From contig JAGVIE010000006.1 of the NCBI GenBank assembly GCA_020056225.1, positions 79,085-143,084 on the forward strand: a stretch of DNA of 64,000 bases. Reading direction: 5' to 3'. This document shows, piece after piece, positions 1 through 11,400 of the stretch (positions within the stretch are counted from its first letter, which is position 1; every line of letters begins with the position of its first letter). The notes under the pieces were generated by a model. The model did not search any database, was not told where the DNA came from, and saw nothing but the letters and a program-made list of their open reading frames with translations. The position numbers were made by a program, and so were the translations under genes. The DNA comes from Bacteroidota bacterium. GTDB taxonomy: Bacteria > Bacteroidota > Ignavibacteria > UBA10030 > SZUA-254.

Positions 1-1
1 G

Positions 2-1015
2 AAAGTAGCGAACTATCCGTTTACCACGATTGAGCCGCAAGCCGGGATCGTTGCAGTGCCGGATGTAAGAGTTGAAGCATTAGCAGATATCTTCAAGCCT
101 CCGAAAGTAATTCCCACAACGATTGAGTTTGTTGATATCGCCGGGCTTGTGAAGAATGCCAGCAAAGGGGAGGGACTCGGCAACCAGTTCCTCGCACATA
201 TTCGGGATGTTGACGCCATTGTTCATGTAATTCGTTGTTTCGTAAACGATGATGTTGCACATATAGAAAGTAATCTCAATCCTGTTAGAGATGTTGAAAT
301 TATCGAGGCTGAACTTCTATTGAAAGATTTGGAAACAATTGAGAAAAAACTTCATGAAACAGAAAAGAAGTCTAAGAGCGGCGAAAAGAAAATCAGACAG
401 GAAGTCGATTTTTATTCAAAAATAAGAGATCATATCGGTGCAGCGAAACCCGCTAACACATTCGTAGTCCATGAAGAAGAGAAGCAGTATTTCAACACTC
501 TTCATTTACTCTCAATAAAACCGGTAATGTTTGTCGCTAATGTTGACGAGGACGGATTACTAAGAGAAAATGAATATATTGGTAAAGTCAAAGAACTTGC
601 CAAGAATAGAAACGCAAAGCTTGTTGTAGTTAATGCAGGCATGGAAGCTGAACTTGCAACGATGGCTTACCGGGATCGGGAAGATTTTTTGAAAGACCTC
701 GGCATCCCTGAATCAGGACTCGATAAAATGATACATGAAGGGTATGCTCTTCTGAATCTCATCACGTTTTATACACACAACGAGAAAGAACTTCGTGCAT
801 GGACAATCACCCGCGGCACTAAAGCACCTCAAGCTGCGGGTATAATTCATACCGATTTTGAAAAGGGGTTTATTAGGGCTGAAGTTATTAAATACACCGA
901 CTTAATACAGTTTGGTTCAGAGCACGCAGCTAGAGAAAAGGGTCACTTCGCTGTGCATGGACATGATTATGTGGTCGAAGATGGCGATGTGATTTTCTTT
1001 AGGTTTAATGTTTAG
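2..1015 (+). CDS. ychF: Redox-regulated ATPase/GTPase YchF, 5'-truncated by window edge
   Basis: Frame open from base 2 (KVANYPFTTIEPQAGIVAVPDVRVEAL); YchF hallmarks incl. C-terminal TGS-like region. Confidence 0.93.
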   Translation, partial: KVANYPFTTIEPQAGIVAVPDVRVEALADIFKPPKVIPTTIEFVDIAGLVKNASKGEGLGNQFLAHIRDVDAIVHVIRCFVNDDVAHIESNLNPVRDVEIIEAELLLKDLETIEKKLHETEKKSKSGEKKIRQEVDFYSKIRDHIGAAKPANTFVVHEEEKQYFNTLHLLSIKPVMFVANVDEDGLLRENEYIGKVKELAKNRNAKLVVVNAGMEAELATMAYRDREDFLKDLGIPESGLDKMIHEGYALLNLITFYTHNEKELRAWTITRGTKAPQAAGIIHTDFEKGFIRAEVIKYTDLIQFGSEHAAREKGHFAVHGHDYVVEDGDVIFFRFNV

Positions 1016-1071
1016 TATGCAATATATGATTTATTGATAATGAGAGGTGCACTTAGGTTGAGGCATTTATC

Positions 1072-1404
1072 TTACTTCATACCCAATCTCTTCTTTCCTT
1101 CTTCTGTCATCATCGACGGGTTCCATTGCGGTTCCCATATAATTTTTACCTCAGCTTCATGGACACCGGGGATTGTTAGTAATTTCTCCCGTACATCGTT
1201 GGCAATATAACCGCCCATGCCGCATCCGGGGGTTGTCAGCGTCATTGTTATTCCAACACAATCACCTTTTATTTTTATCTGGTAAATTAGTCCAAGATCC
1301 ACTATGTTCACCGGAATCTCAGGATCGTTGCATTGTCTTAAAACATCGTAAATGCGCTCGACTGTTATATCATTTTTATTGTCAGTAGGATTTTGGCTGT
1401 CCAT
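1072..1404 (-). CDS. DUF59/MIP18-family metal-sulfur cluster assembly protein (SufT/PaaD-like)
   Basis: DPEIPVNIVDLGLIYQIKI ... TLTTPGCGMGGYIANDV motif. Confidence 0.85.
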   Translation of the reverse strand: MDSQNPTDNKNDITVERIYDVLRQCNDPEIPVNIVDLGLIYQIKIKGDCVGITMTLTTPGCGMGGYIANDVREKLLTIPGVHEAEVKIIWEPQWNPSMMTEEGKKRLGMK

Positions 1405-1551
1405 TTAGGCTCTCCTTTTGTGTTAAGATAAGAGTTTTAAATATCGATTGCAATAAAGTGGGTGAAAATACAGAAAAATACTTGGATTATTACTCTCTTT
1501 CTTATACATTTATCGTGTATTTGTTATATCAATAATTTAACAGGAGATGGT

Positions 1552-2310
1552 ATGATCAATCTATTAAACCAGGTGGCATTGATAACAGGCGGTTCGCGTG
1601 GAATTGGGGCTGCAACAGCGACTATGTTAGCCAAAGCCGGTGCAGATGTCGCTATAGTTTATAGGGAAGATTATAAATCGGCAGTAGAAGTCATTAGGTC
1701 GATTGAACAAAGTGGGCGTTCTGGATTCGCGTTAAGAGGGAATATTGTCAAATACACCGATTGTAGGAATATTGCAAACAAAGTGATAAAAAAATTTGGG
1801 CAGATAGATATACTTGTCAATAATGCGGGAGTTTGGGAATACGGCGAAATCGGGAAAATGACAGAGAAGAATTGGAAAAAAACAATCGATATCAATCTGA
1901 CGGGCACATTCAACATGTGTAATATTATTGTTCCAATCATGAAAAGACAAAAATATGGGCGTATTATTAATATATCAAGCACAGCGGGGCAAAGAGGAGA
2001 AGCATTCCACTCACACTATGCTGCATCGAAGGGCGGTATAATAGCATTTACAAAATCTCTTGGACCTGAATTGATAAAAGACGGCATCTGGGTAAATTGC
2101 GTAGCCCCCGGATGGGTAGATACTGATATGGTTGCTGCCGAAATAAAAAATCCATCGACAAAAAAAGAAATTTCTCAATCAATACCAAGAGGGAAAGTCG
2201 GAAAACCGGAAGAAATCGCAGGACCGATTGTTTTCCTGGCTTCGTCTCTAGCAAATCATATTGTCGGTGAAATTCTCAATGTTAATGGAGGAAGCACTCT
2301 TTGCGGGTAA
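1552..2310 (+). CDS. SDR family oxidoreductase, 3-oxoacyl-ACP reductase-like
   Basis: TGGSRGIG cofactor motif, NNAG, YAASKGG; start moved to ATG 1552 with AGGAG RBS. Confidence 0.88.
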   Translation: MINLLNQVALITGGSRGIGAATATMLAKAGADVAIVYREDYKSAVEVIRSIEQSGRSGFALRGNIVKYTDCRNIANKVIKKFGQIDILVNNAGVWEYGEIGKMTEKNWKKTIDINLTGTFNMCNIIVPIMKRQKYGRIINISSTAGQRGEAFHSHYAASKGGIIAFTKSLGPELIKDGIWVNCVAPGWVDTDMVAAEIKNPSTKKEISQSIPRGKVGKPEEIAGPIVFLASSLANHIVGEILNVNGGSTLCG

Positions 2311-2423
2311 AAATATCCCCCAAAATTCATCAATTTCAAGGCATTTTTATCTTCCTTTAAATTCTTTCGTTTTTTGAAGATTTTTCTTGCTTAATTCTTT
2401 AAAAATTGTATATTTTAGCCATC

Positions 2424-3545
2424 ATGAAACGGCAAAAAAATAATCTTCTTACCGGCAACCAAATCCTATCGAAACCGATTCCGAAGAATATAACAGTTAA
2501 GCAACTAATTGACGAATATTTCCAGGCATACAATTCAGGAAGATTACGAGAAGCCGCGCACTTGTTTACAGAGAAAATGCTTGAACCAGATGTTACGATA
2601 GGATTAAGCTTAACTGGCGCGTTAACTCCCGCAGGCATTGGCGGATCTTGTATTGTTCCATTAATAAAAGCCGGTTTCATTGATTGGATTGTAAGTACCG
2701 GCGCAAATTTATATCACGATACACATTTTTCCATCGGAAAAACACTTCATCGTGGTTCTCCATTTCTCGATGATCGTCAATTGAGAGATGAAGGAATCGT
2801 TCGAATCTATGATATTTTATTCGAATACGATGTATTATTATCAACCGATGCTTTTTTTAAGAAGATACTGAGGTTACCTGAATTCCAGCAGGAAATGGGT
2901 ACCGCAGAATTGCATAACCGGTTAGGAAAATATATTGCACAGCGGGAAAAAGTTCTTGGAATTCAACACAGCAGTATACTTGCAACTGCATATCGTTGCG
3001 GTGTTCCGATTTACACATCTTCACCGGGCGATAGCTCAATCGGAATGAATATTGCCGAAGCTGTGTTAGACGGTTTTAAAATTAAATTGGACGTTTTACT
3101 CGATGTAAATGAAACTGCCGCCATAGTACTCAATACGAAACGCACTGGCGGAAAGAGCGGCGTTTTTATAGTCGGAGGCGGCTCACCTAAAAACTTCATG
3201 CTTCAAACTGAACCACAAATTCAGGAAGTATTAGGTATCGATGAAAAAGGTCACGATTATTTTATTCAGATTACCGATGCGCGACCCGATACCGGCGGAC
3301 TTTCGGGGGCAACACCATCTGAAGCCGTAACCTGGGGCAAAATCGATCCGAATATGCTGCCTAGCACCGTTGTGGCATATGTTGATTATACAATAGCTCT
3401 GCCTTTGCTGACTTCATACGCACTCGGGAAAGTTAAACCTCGGCATCTGAAAAGATTGTATGATCGGCGAGAAGCTTTATTAGGGAAATTATTCAAAGAG
3501 TATATAAAAGCTAAACAAAAGAATATTAAACCAAAGAATAAATAA
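2424..3545 (+). CDS. Deoxyhypusine synthase-like family protein
   Basis: [48 protein letters not shown] motifs; start at ATG 2424. Confidence 0.82.
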   Translation: MKRQKNNLLTGNQILSKPIPKNITVKQLIDEYFQAYNSGRLREAAHLFTEKMLEPDVTIGLSLTGALTPAGIGGSCIVPLIKAGFIDWIVSTGANLYHDTHFSIGKTLHRGSPFLDDRQLRDEGIVRIYDILFEYDVLLSTDAFFKKILRLPEFQQEMGTAELHNRLGKYIAQREKVLGIQHSSILATAYRCGVPIYTSSPGDSSIGMNIAEAVLDGFKIKLDVLLDVNETAAIVLNTKRTGGKSGVFIVGGGSPKNFMLQTEPQIQEVLGIDEKGHDYFIQITDARPDTGGLSGATPSEAVTWGKIDPNMLPSTVVAYVDYTIALPLLTSYALGKVKPRHLKRLYDRREALLGKLFKEYIKAKQKNIKPKNK

Positions 3546-3575
3546 TCCATAATCACAACCACATGGAGGAGTACT

Positions 3576-3785
3576 ATGAGTAGATTCACAGAAATAAAAG
3601 ACTTGTTAGTTAGTTTTGAAAAGGACTTTATTAAGTTCTACGAAAAAGGAAACAAGTCGGCTGGTACCCGCGTTCGCAAAGAGATGAACGAACTAAAGAA
3701 AAAAGCCCAGGAAATCCGCAAGGAAATCCAGGACATTAAGTTAAAAGCGAAAGAAGCTGAAGGCGGAGCTACCCCCACGATGTAG
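3576..3785 (+). CDS. Histone H1/Hc1-like small basic protein
   Basis: 69 aa Lys-rich helical protein (FEKDFIKFYEKGNKSAGTRVRKEMNELKKKAQEIRKEIQDIK); GGAGG RBS. Confidence 0.75.
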   Translation: MSRFTEIKDLLVSFEKDFIKFYEKGNKSAGTRVRKEMNELKKKAQEIRKEIQDIKLKAKEAEGGATPTM

Positions 3786-3809
3786 TTTATTGCAACACTT
3801 GTTACAACC

Positions 3810-3846
3810 GGAGACTCCTGTGTTATATGAATACACACGGAGTCTC
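3810..3846 (+). terminator. Candidate terminator hairpin after histone-like gene
   Basis: GGAGACTCC...GGAGTCTC inverted repeat. Confidence 0.45.
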
Positions 3847-3883
3847 TTGTATTAATTACTGAATTTAAAATATTACGCGTAAT

Positions 3884-5080
3884 ATGACATTCGGCAGACA
3901 ATTCGTTTTCAGGGTAATCACCACAGTGAGCATTATGTTTATTGGCTTCACAACTGGGAATGATTATAAAAAAATTCACTTCGAAGCGATTGTCATAGAC
4001 GCTCACAACGATGTAACAGGGAGGATGGTCGATGGTGCAGACATCTCATGCCGCACATCTCAAGGGCATTCCGATCTGCCACGATTCCGCGAAGGCGGCA
4101 TCGACGCAGAATTTTTTTCAATCTGGGTGCCGCCTAAGAAAGTTACACAATCCTATTATAAACAAGCAAATATTCAGATCGATTCGGTATTAAGCTTTGT
4201 CAATCATAATTTATCAGAGGTCGGTTTAGCAACTTCGGTTTCTGATATACATAGATTTGTAGGCGAAAAGAAGTTTGCTGTCATGCTCGGTTTAGAAGGA
4301 GGTCATCCGCTAGAAAATAATCTAAAGAATATTGAGCATTTTTACCGGCGAGGTGTTCGTTATATTACTCTAACCTGGAATAACAGCACCAATTGGGCTA
4401 CATCAGCGAAGGATGAAGGTGATAATTCCAAAAAATTGGAAAGGAAGGGGCTTTCCGCGCTTGGCAAACGGATGATTCGCGAAATGAATAAACTTGGGAT
4501 GATGATTGATGTATCACATGTAGGTGAAAAAACTTTTTGGGATGTGATAAAAACCTCCCGTAAACCGGTGATTGCTTCGCATTCTTCTGTATGGGCGATA
4601 TGTAACAATCGACGGAATTTGAAGGATGACCAAATTCGCGCAATTGCGAAAAGCGGCGGAATCGTATGTATTAATTTTGCTCCTTTTTTCATCGACAGTA
4701 CTTTTGCAGAGAAAGAGAAATTAGTACGCAATCAAACCAAGGCGCAGATCGATTCAATTAATGTATTGTTCAAAGCTGATGATCGGGCAAGGGATTCTGT
4801 TACTGCTGAGTTTTTAAAAGGTAAGTATTTGAAAATTCGGCCCACTCTTCAGAAACTTGTCGATCACTTCGATTATGTGGCGAAACTTGTTGGTGTTGAT
4901 TATGTCGGTATCGGATCGGATTTTGACGGCATTAGTGTTACTCCGCTCGATATGGATGATGTCTCATTCCTCCCAAACCTAACGAACGAATTGATGAAAA
5001 GGGGCTATTCTGATAAGGATGTGAAGAAAATTCTGGGACAAAACTTTTTGAGGGTTCTGAAGGAAATAGAAGTTATATAG
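3884..5080 (+). CDS. Membrane (renal-type) dipeptidase, peptidase M19
   Basis: IDAHNDVT, EGGHPLENN, ITLTWNNSTNWA, IDVSHVG, IASHSS, GIGSDFDG motifs. Confidence 0.9.
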   Translation: MTFGRQFVFRVITTVSIMFIGFTTGNDYKKIHFEAIVIDAHNDVTGRMVDGADISCRTSQGHSDLPRFREGGIDAEFFSIWVPPKKVTQSYYKQANIQIDSVLSFVNHNLSEVGLATSVSDIHRFVGEKKFAVMLGLEGGHPLENNLKNIEHFYRRGVRYITLTWNNSTNWATSAKDEGDNSKKLERKGLSALGKRMIREMNKLGMMIDVSHVGEKTFWDVIKTSRKPVIASHSSVWAICNNRRNLKDDQIRAIAKSGGIVCINFAPFFIDSTFAEKEKLVRNQTKAQIDSINVLFKADDRARDSVTAEFLKGKYLKIRPTLQKLVDHFDYVAKLVGVDYVGIGSDFDGISVTPLDMDDVSFLPNLTNELMKRGYSDKDVKKILGQNFLRVLKEIEVI

Positions 5081-5162
5081 ATCACATAGAAGGTAGGATA
5101 TAATTGTCAAACTTTGTATCTTAAACGTGAAATTTTTTACAATCATTTGAAAGGATTTATCA

Positions 5163-7370
5163 ATGAGGTTATTTGTTATCATATTGTTATGTTGCCTATT
5201 CTTCACGGTTACGGAAGCAGGCAGCCCCGGGAAGATTTTCCCTACTTTAAAGCATGATAATACAAAAGTTACTACCGGAACAGGAGATATTACTTATCTA
5301 AAATTTTCTAAATCGGTCAACGGTCCATTTACATCGCCGGCAACACTATATAACGGTGATTCGTTATTTGTGCAAGTCGACGTTTCTCCATTGGGAACTG
5401 TGTATCTTGTTTTCAATCTCGATCTCAATGGAAATGGTATTCTCGATACATCAGACTTGTCGATTGGGGACGCGAATCTGATAGATAATGGGGGCACCGG
5501 TAAAGATGTAGATTTAGATCCCAATGCAGGTATAATTGTAGTTTATCTCGAGACAGGAGAAACACCTCAGATGGATGTGGTTGCAGTTGGAACCGAAGGC
5601 GTCACATCAGCCAGTGGTATTCTTCATTTCCGAAATACACCATTGACTTATACATTAAGCGGGCATGTTTATACATCGGGTGGTGATCCGATTGGCGGAG
5701 CTATGGTTTTTGTGCAAGATTCATCTCTGAAGATGATTGGTACTGTCTCAGATTTAACCGGATATTTTTCTGTTCCTATAGAAGCGGGTACACATGGTGT
5801 TCATATTCAAGATTGGGCGAGTCGTTACAGTTCGTTCGATACGATGATGACATTCACCGGCAACACAGTTCAAGATTTCACTCTAAAAGTTCTCTCATCA
5901 TATATTCGCGGGTATGTAAGAGATGAATTGGCAAATCCGCTTCCCAATATTCAAGTTTGGGCTGGCAGAAATGGCGGTGCCATGACCGATTCAAGTGGTA
6001 TGTATAAAGTCATGGTATCTCCCGGTAGCGAAAATGTTGGTGTAGAATGGTCGAGTGTTCTTCCAAATTACATGCAGCCTAATTCGCATTACTATACAAT
6101 CGCAGATAACGATTCCATAGTAGATAATTCAGTTTCAAATTTTATTTGTTATACAACAAATGCTACAATTACAGGTAAGGTTACTGAGAACGGCGGTGCT
6201 GCAACGCGCCAGTATATGACGAATGGATGGTGTAGTTCCCTTGAATCATCTACATATGCATTGACCGATGTAAATGGTGATTATACTTTGCCCATTTATA
6301 GCTCTGTCGCGATGGAACAATACGGTGTGAATTTGACAGATTGGGGAGGCAATTATCCAATGCCCCCCGGTATGTATTCCGATACCAGTTATTGGGGATT
6401 AACAGCCGGAGCTGTTGCTAATTTTAATCTTATAGGCGCGCTTACATCATACGAAGATCATTTTACAGGGAATGGTGGTTTCCCAAATTCAATGTGGAAT
6501 ACATATAATTACGGAAATCCATGGGGAATAAATTCAACGGTTATTTTGGAAAACGATAGATTGAAAGTTGAGTGCAACAGCAACGATGTTCTCTCAGGTT
6601 TGGGGGTAATCTCAATGAAGCCGTTTAGTTTGAGTAACCGAGAATTCAGAATTTACGCCGATCCAACGAGTATGATGAATTCTAACAATACAATTAAAAT
6701 TGTTCTAACAGATGTATCGTGGAACTGGCAGCATCCGCAGAACTTTGAAAATTCTTTGCAGTTAATTTGGGAAAAGAACGCGCTCGGTTACAGGCAATGG
6801 CGGTTGGTGAAATCACAGAACGGTATCTTCACCGATCTTTGCACCTCAGATGACAGCACAGGCCAACATATACTTTTCCAATTCATCGACCCGGATACCT
6901 TAAGATTGAAAATTCACGGCGTGGTCTATTTCAACGGACAATGGGGCAATATGATCTCGATGGCATATGTTTACCTGACACAGTTCAACCTTGATCCCGA
7001 AGAATCAAATCCTGTTTACTTCGATGAATTTGTTTGGGATCAGTTAGGTACAACTGGTGTAAAAGAGATCGGTGGAGCGTTGCCGACAGCTTTTATACTT
7101 GATCAGAATTATCCGAATCCTTTCAATCCATCAACATCAATCCGGTATCATATTCCGGTGAGCAGTCAGGTTATGTTGAAGGTGTTTAATACACTCGGGC
7201 AGGAAGTGTCGACACTTGTCAATGGCATTCAAGGTCCCGGGAATTATGAGGTTACTTTGCTTGCAAATAATTTAACAAGCGGTGTTTATTATTACCGTCT
7301 CTCTACAGTCGATATTGTATCGGGCAAACAAATAACGAACACTTTACGGAAAGCATTGCTGCTTAAGTAA
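5163..7370 (+). CDS. Secreted protein with carboxypeptidase-regulatory-like repeats and T9SS C-terminal sorting domain
   Basis: Signal peptide, repeated CarboxypepD_reg-like segments, NYPNPFNPSTSIRYHIP...LRKALLLK C-terminus. Confidence 0.82.
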   Translation: MRLFVIILLCCLFFTVTEAGSPGKIFPTLKHDNTKVTTGTGDITYLKFSKSVNGPFTSPATLYNGDSLFVQVDVSPLGTVYLVFNLDLNGNGILDTSDLSIGDANLIDNGGTGKDVDLDPNAGIIVVYLETGETPQMDVVAVGTEGVTSASGILHFRNTPLTYTLSGHVYTSGGDPIGGAMVFVQDSSLKMIGTVSDLTGYFSVPIEAGTHGVHIQDWASRYSSFDTMMTFTGNTVQDFTLKVLSSYIRGYVRDELANPLPNIQVWAGRNGGAMTDSSGMYKVMVSPGSENVGVEWSSVLPNYMQPNSHYYTIADNDSIVDNSVSNFICYTTNATITGKVTENGGAATRQYMTNGWCSSLESSTYALTDVNGDYTLPIYSSVAMEQYGVNLTDWGGNYPMPPGMYSDTSYWGLTAGAVANFNLIGALTSYEDHFTGNGGFPNSMWNTYNYGNPWGINSTVILENDRLKVECNSNDVLSGLGVISMKPFSLSNREFRIYADPTSMMNSNNTIKIVLTDVSWNWQHPQNFENSLQLIWEKNALGYRQWRLVKSQNGIFTDLCTSDDSTGQHILFQFIDPDTLRLKIHGVVYFNGQWGNMISMAYVYLTQFNLDPEESNPVYFDEFVWDQLGTTGVKEIGGALPTAFILDQNYPNPFNPSTSIRYHIPVSSQVMLKVFNTLGQEVSTLVNGIQGPGNYEVTLLANNLTSGVYYYRLSTVDIVSGKQITNTLRKALLLK

Positions 7371-7387
7371 ACATTTCTTTCAAACCA

Positions 7388-7424
7388 AAAACCCATCCTG
7401 ATAATTTCGGGATGGGTTTTTTAT
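7388..7424 (+). terminator. Rho-independent terminator
   Basis: AACCCATCC-TGATAATTTC-GGGATGGGTTTTTT just after stop at 7370. Confidence 0.8.
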
Positions 7425-7436
7425 TTCTATTCAGAA

Positions 7437-7934
7437 TTAATAGATAAACGGAATCAGTTTGCGGACACGTTTTTGGTAATCGTTGTAATTAGAGAATCTT
7501 TCTTTTAGCCATATTTCTTCACGACGCGACTTGAAGTCGAGAAAAATAAATAGGATCACTGCGTAGCCGATGGTTAACCAGCTGTGAATACAGAATGCCC
7601 ACCCAAACGCCGCAATAATTCCGCCGCAGTACACGGGATGTCGCACTAATTTATATGGACCTGTTTCAATTAATGTCGCCTGCTCCTTAGGATAGGGCAG
7701 GGGTGTGAGATTCGCTCCCAACTTGAAAAGACCAGCCAGGAATAAAATAACACCAACCAAAAGAAATATACCGCCAACGATGGAAGCGAGCAGAGAATAA
7801 GGATACGTCTATTCCGGCAACCCTGAACATGTCCGCGGTCCCAAAAACACAAGTACGATTAATGCAACCTGGATGACAACGTACCATTCGCCGCGTTTGG
7901 CTTTCCACCAGGGGGTTTGAGATGTTATCGCCAT
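7437..7934 (-). pseudogene. Isoprenylcysteine/phospholipid methyltransferase-like membrane protein interrupted by an in-frame TAG
   Basis: Same frame continues both sides of TAG (7809-7811): MAITSQTPWWKAKRGEWYVVIQVALIVLVFLGPRTCSGLPE*TYPYSLLASIVGGIFLLVGV...RHPVYCGGIIAAFGW. Confidence 0.75.
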
Positions 7935-7976
7935 AGTGATGTGAGAGTGGGATTTTTCTTTGATCTTTTATAGATG

Positions 7977-8387
7977 TTAGGTACTGCTCTCGGATTTGGT
8001 TCTGGCAAGTTTCGTAATATCTGTATTTTCCAGAACCTGTTTTGCATAACCCTGCTTGACCGATTGAATCATCGCAATACCCAGTTCCTGTAAAGTGCAT
8101 ACAAACTTCGGGAAAAGAAATTTCCATAATGGATACATCGAGCCAAGCGCCTTGATGATTGTTTTTACATTCCTCTGACCCTTGATCGGTTTCATCAATC
8201 CCGGTCTGAACAAATACACAGCTTTAAAAGGCAGTTTCATCAGATGATTTTCAGTTTTACCTTTTATTCGTGCACACATGGTACGACCGTTTTCTGTGCT
8301 GTCGGTTCCGGTTCCGGATACATAGCAAAAGGTCATGTTGGGATTGAGTCGGGATAATGAAGTCCGGAAATGCAACATTACCTTCAA
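7977..8387 (-). pseudogene. C-terminal remnant of NAD-dependent epimerase/oxidoreductase-like protein
   Basis: LNPNMTFCYVSGTGTDSTENGRTMCARIKGKTENHLMKLPFKAVYLFRPG matches the C-terminal half of such proteins; Rossmann N-terminus absent, kinase gene abuts. Confidence 0.65.
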
Positions 8388-8404
8388 AATTAGAATCGCA
8401 TTTT

Positions 8405-11400
8405 TTATTCAGTTATCGCTCTATTGAGTGTTCCTAACAATTTCTCCGCAGTATACGGCTTTAGCAGGGATAATTTTAAATCAGGTATCAGTGATTTTAC
8501 CGTTTCGATCTCGGATGGGAGACCGCTTGTGGGAATGATAAGTACTTGCGGATTCATTTTCTTCAACACTTTGATTGTAGCATACCCTCCCATAATCGGC
8601 ATCATCATATCCATTAAAACAATGGAAATATCATTTTTCTTCTCGGCATATATCGATAATGCTTCCATACCATCAGAAGCCGCTATCACTTTGTAGCCAT
8701 ATGTTTCAAGCGTATTTCTCGACATCTCGCGTACAGATGCTTCATCATCAACAACAAGAATTGTTTCCCCGTGTCCCACTGGCATCTCAACTCGGATTTC
8801 CTCTTTTGGAGAAACTTCATGTTTCATGCTGGCAGGCAAATAGATCTTGAATGTGGTTCCCTTGCCGACTTCACTGTTTACATGGATAAATCCTCCATGG
8901 TTCTTCACAATAGTATGTGTCGTCGAGAGACCAAGCCCTGTGCCTTTTCCGACCTCTTTTGTCGTAAAGAAGGGTTCAAATATCTTGTTGAGGATCTTAG
9001 GGGATATACCGATACCAGTGTCTGTTATGGCAATAACCACATATTGACCGGGCTTCGCATCAATATCCATACAGGCATATTGTTCGTCGATAATAATATT
9101 CTCTGCTTTTATCGTGAGTTTACCTCCCTTGGGCATTGCATCACGGGCGTTAACACACACATTCAACAATACTTGGTGTATCTGTGTTGGATCCGCCAAA
9201 AGCGCCCATAAATTTCTAGGAACATCTGCTTGTATCTCAATTGATCTGGGAAAAGTTTCTTTTGCTATCTTAACTATTTCGTCAATCAGATGCTTTGGTT
9301 GGAGCAGTACCCGTTCACCCTCGGCGCCGCGGCTAAATGTGAGGACCTGCTTTACTATATCCGATCCACGCTTAGCGCTCGACTCGATTGTTTCAAGCAT
9401 TCTCTTACCTGTTTCGTCAGTGGTTCTCTTGCGGAGAACTTCAATTGATAGCATTATAGGTGCGAGAACATTATTAAGATCATGGGCAATTCCACTAGCA
9501 AGTGTGCCGATGCTTTCCATTCGCTGTGACCTTAAGAATTGTGACTCAAGCAATTTTTTCTCAGTGATGTCTTCCTTCACGGCGAGATAATGAGTAGTCT
9601 TGCCCGATGCATCCTTTATCGGAGAGATTGATGCGGATTCCCAATAAAGAGCACCGTTCTTTTTCTTATTGTGAAATTCCCCACGCCATTCTTTACCTGA
9701 AGTGATTGTTTCCCATAGTTGCTTGTAGTCTTCGGACGGTTTTTCACCCGACTTCAGTAAGCTTGGCTTCTGACCAAGTGCCTCAGCGTAAGCGTAACCG
9801 GTAACTTGTGTAAACTTAGGATTAACATATTCTATCTTTCCCTCAAGATCGGTTATGACAATGGATGCAGGGCTTTGTTCCATAGCACTGGAAAGCATCC
9901 GGATGTTTTCTTCTGCACGTTTTCGCTGGATGGCTTTCGCTACCTGCGATGAGACATATTCAAACATCAGTAATTCACGCTTACTATACGCTTTCGAATC
10001 AGTATAATGTTGAATAACCATAACGCCTATTGTTTTGTTCTCAACGATTAGTGGAACTCCGAGCCAGATCGCAGAAGTTGCTCCAACAACTTCAACTTCT
10101 CCTCGCCGACGTAATTCCATATCGGTTGCTTCATCACAGAGCAGTGGTTTGCCAGTGCAGAGGACATATTCTGTCAGACCTTTTCCGGGCTTAACTGGTG
10201 AAGGAGGGCTTTCGACCTCATCAACAAAGTAAGAATAATTGATTAAATCTTTCTCTTTATCATATAACGCAATGTAAAAATTCTTTGCCGACATTACAGT
10301 ACCGATAATTTCATGAACTGACTTATACAATTCACCAAGATTTGCAGCTTTATCTGATGCCTGCGAAATTCGGTAAACAGCATTTTGTAAAAGCTCTGCC
10401 CGCTTACGCTCTGTGATGTCCATGGCAATTCCGGTCATAGCATATGGCTTACCCTCCTTGTTTTTCAATACGGTCGTTGTCATTAAAGTCGGAAACGGTT
10501 TCCCGTCTCTGGTTATATGCCCAACTTCCCCGCTGAAAGCACCGAGCTCAATGGCCTTTTCGTTAAATGGCTTTACCTCATTTTCCATCTGTTCTTGATT
10601 GTGGAAAATGGCAAGGTTCTTACCAAGAAGCTCCTTGGAGCTTTCGTAACCGTGCATTTTGCACCATGCCTCGTTGATAAAAGTGAGATTACCACCTAAG
10701 TTGGCAATAGCAATGCCTTCTGTTGACTGCTCGACCACAGTTGAAAGCATTTTGATTTCTTCTTCAGCCTGCTTGCGTTCGGTAATATCTTTAAGGATAC
10801 CAAGATACTCGTTTAACCCTTTTATAGGTGTGTGAGAAACAAGGCAATCAACGATGGAACCGTCTGCCTTGATAACTTGCGTTTCATACACACTACTCAC
10901 TCCTCGCTGGATTTCCAACCACTTTTCCTGCATAACAGAATGGAACTTTTTGGGGATAAACTCGAGAAAATGCCTGTTTTGTATATCTTCAAACTTATAG
11001 CCCAGAATATCAAATAGTTTCTTGTTTGCATATCCAAACGTGCCATCCATTTTTACAGTGAAGATCAAATCCAAAGAACTATCCATGATAGTCTCGAGAT
11101 ATGTTTTACGTTCTAGGATTTCCTCCTCCGCCCGCTTGCGTTCAGTGATGTCTCTCAAAATTCCCAGAGACATTCTCTTACCCTTTAACATTAAAGTAGA
11201 AAGGGATAATTCAACTGGAAATTCGTCTCCATTTTTTTTAATGGCAGCTAATTCTAAAACTTTCCCGACAGCTGACCCTTCGCCTGTCTCTAAATATTTT
11301 GCAAAACCTTTTTCGTAATCGTCGTGAAAACGTTTTGGCATGATTAACGCATGAACCACTTTGCCCGTGATTTCTGAACTTTTATACTGGAATAGTTTTT

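Noticed and set aside
7687-8127. Minus ORF 146 aa, and 7670..7852
   Set aside because: Wrong-frame ORFs overlapping the methyltransferase and epimerase remnant, whose conserved residues are in other frames.
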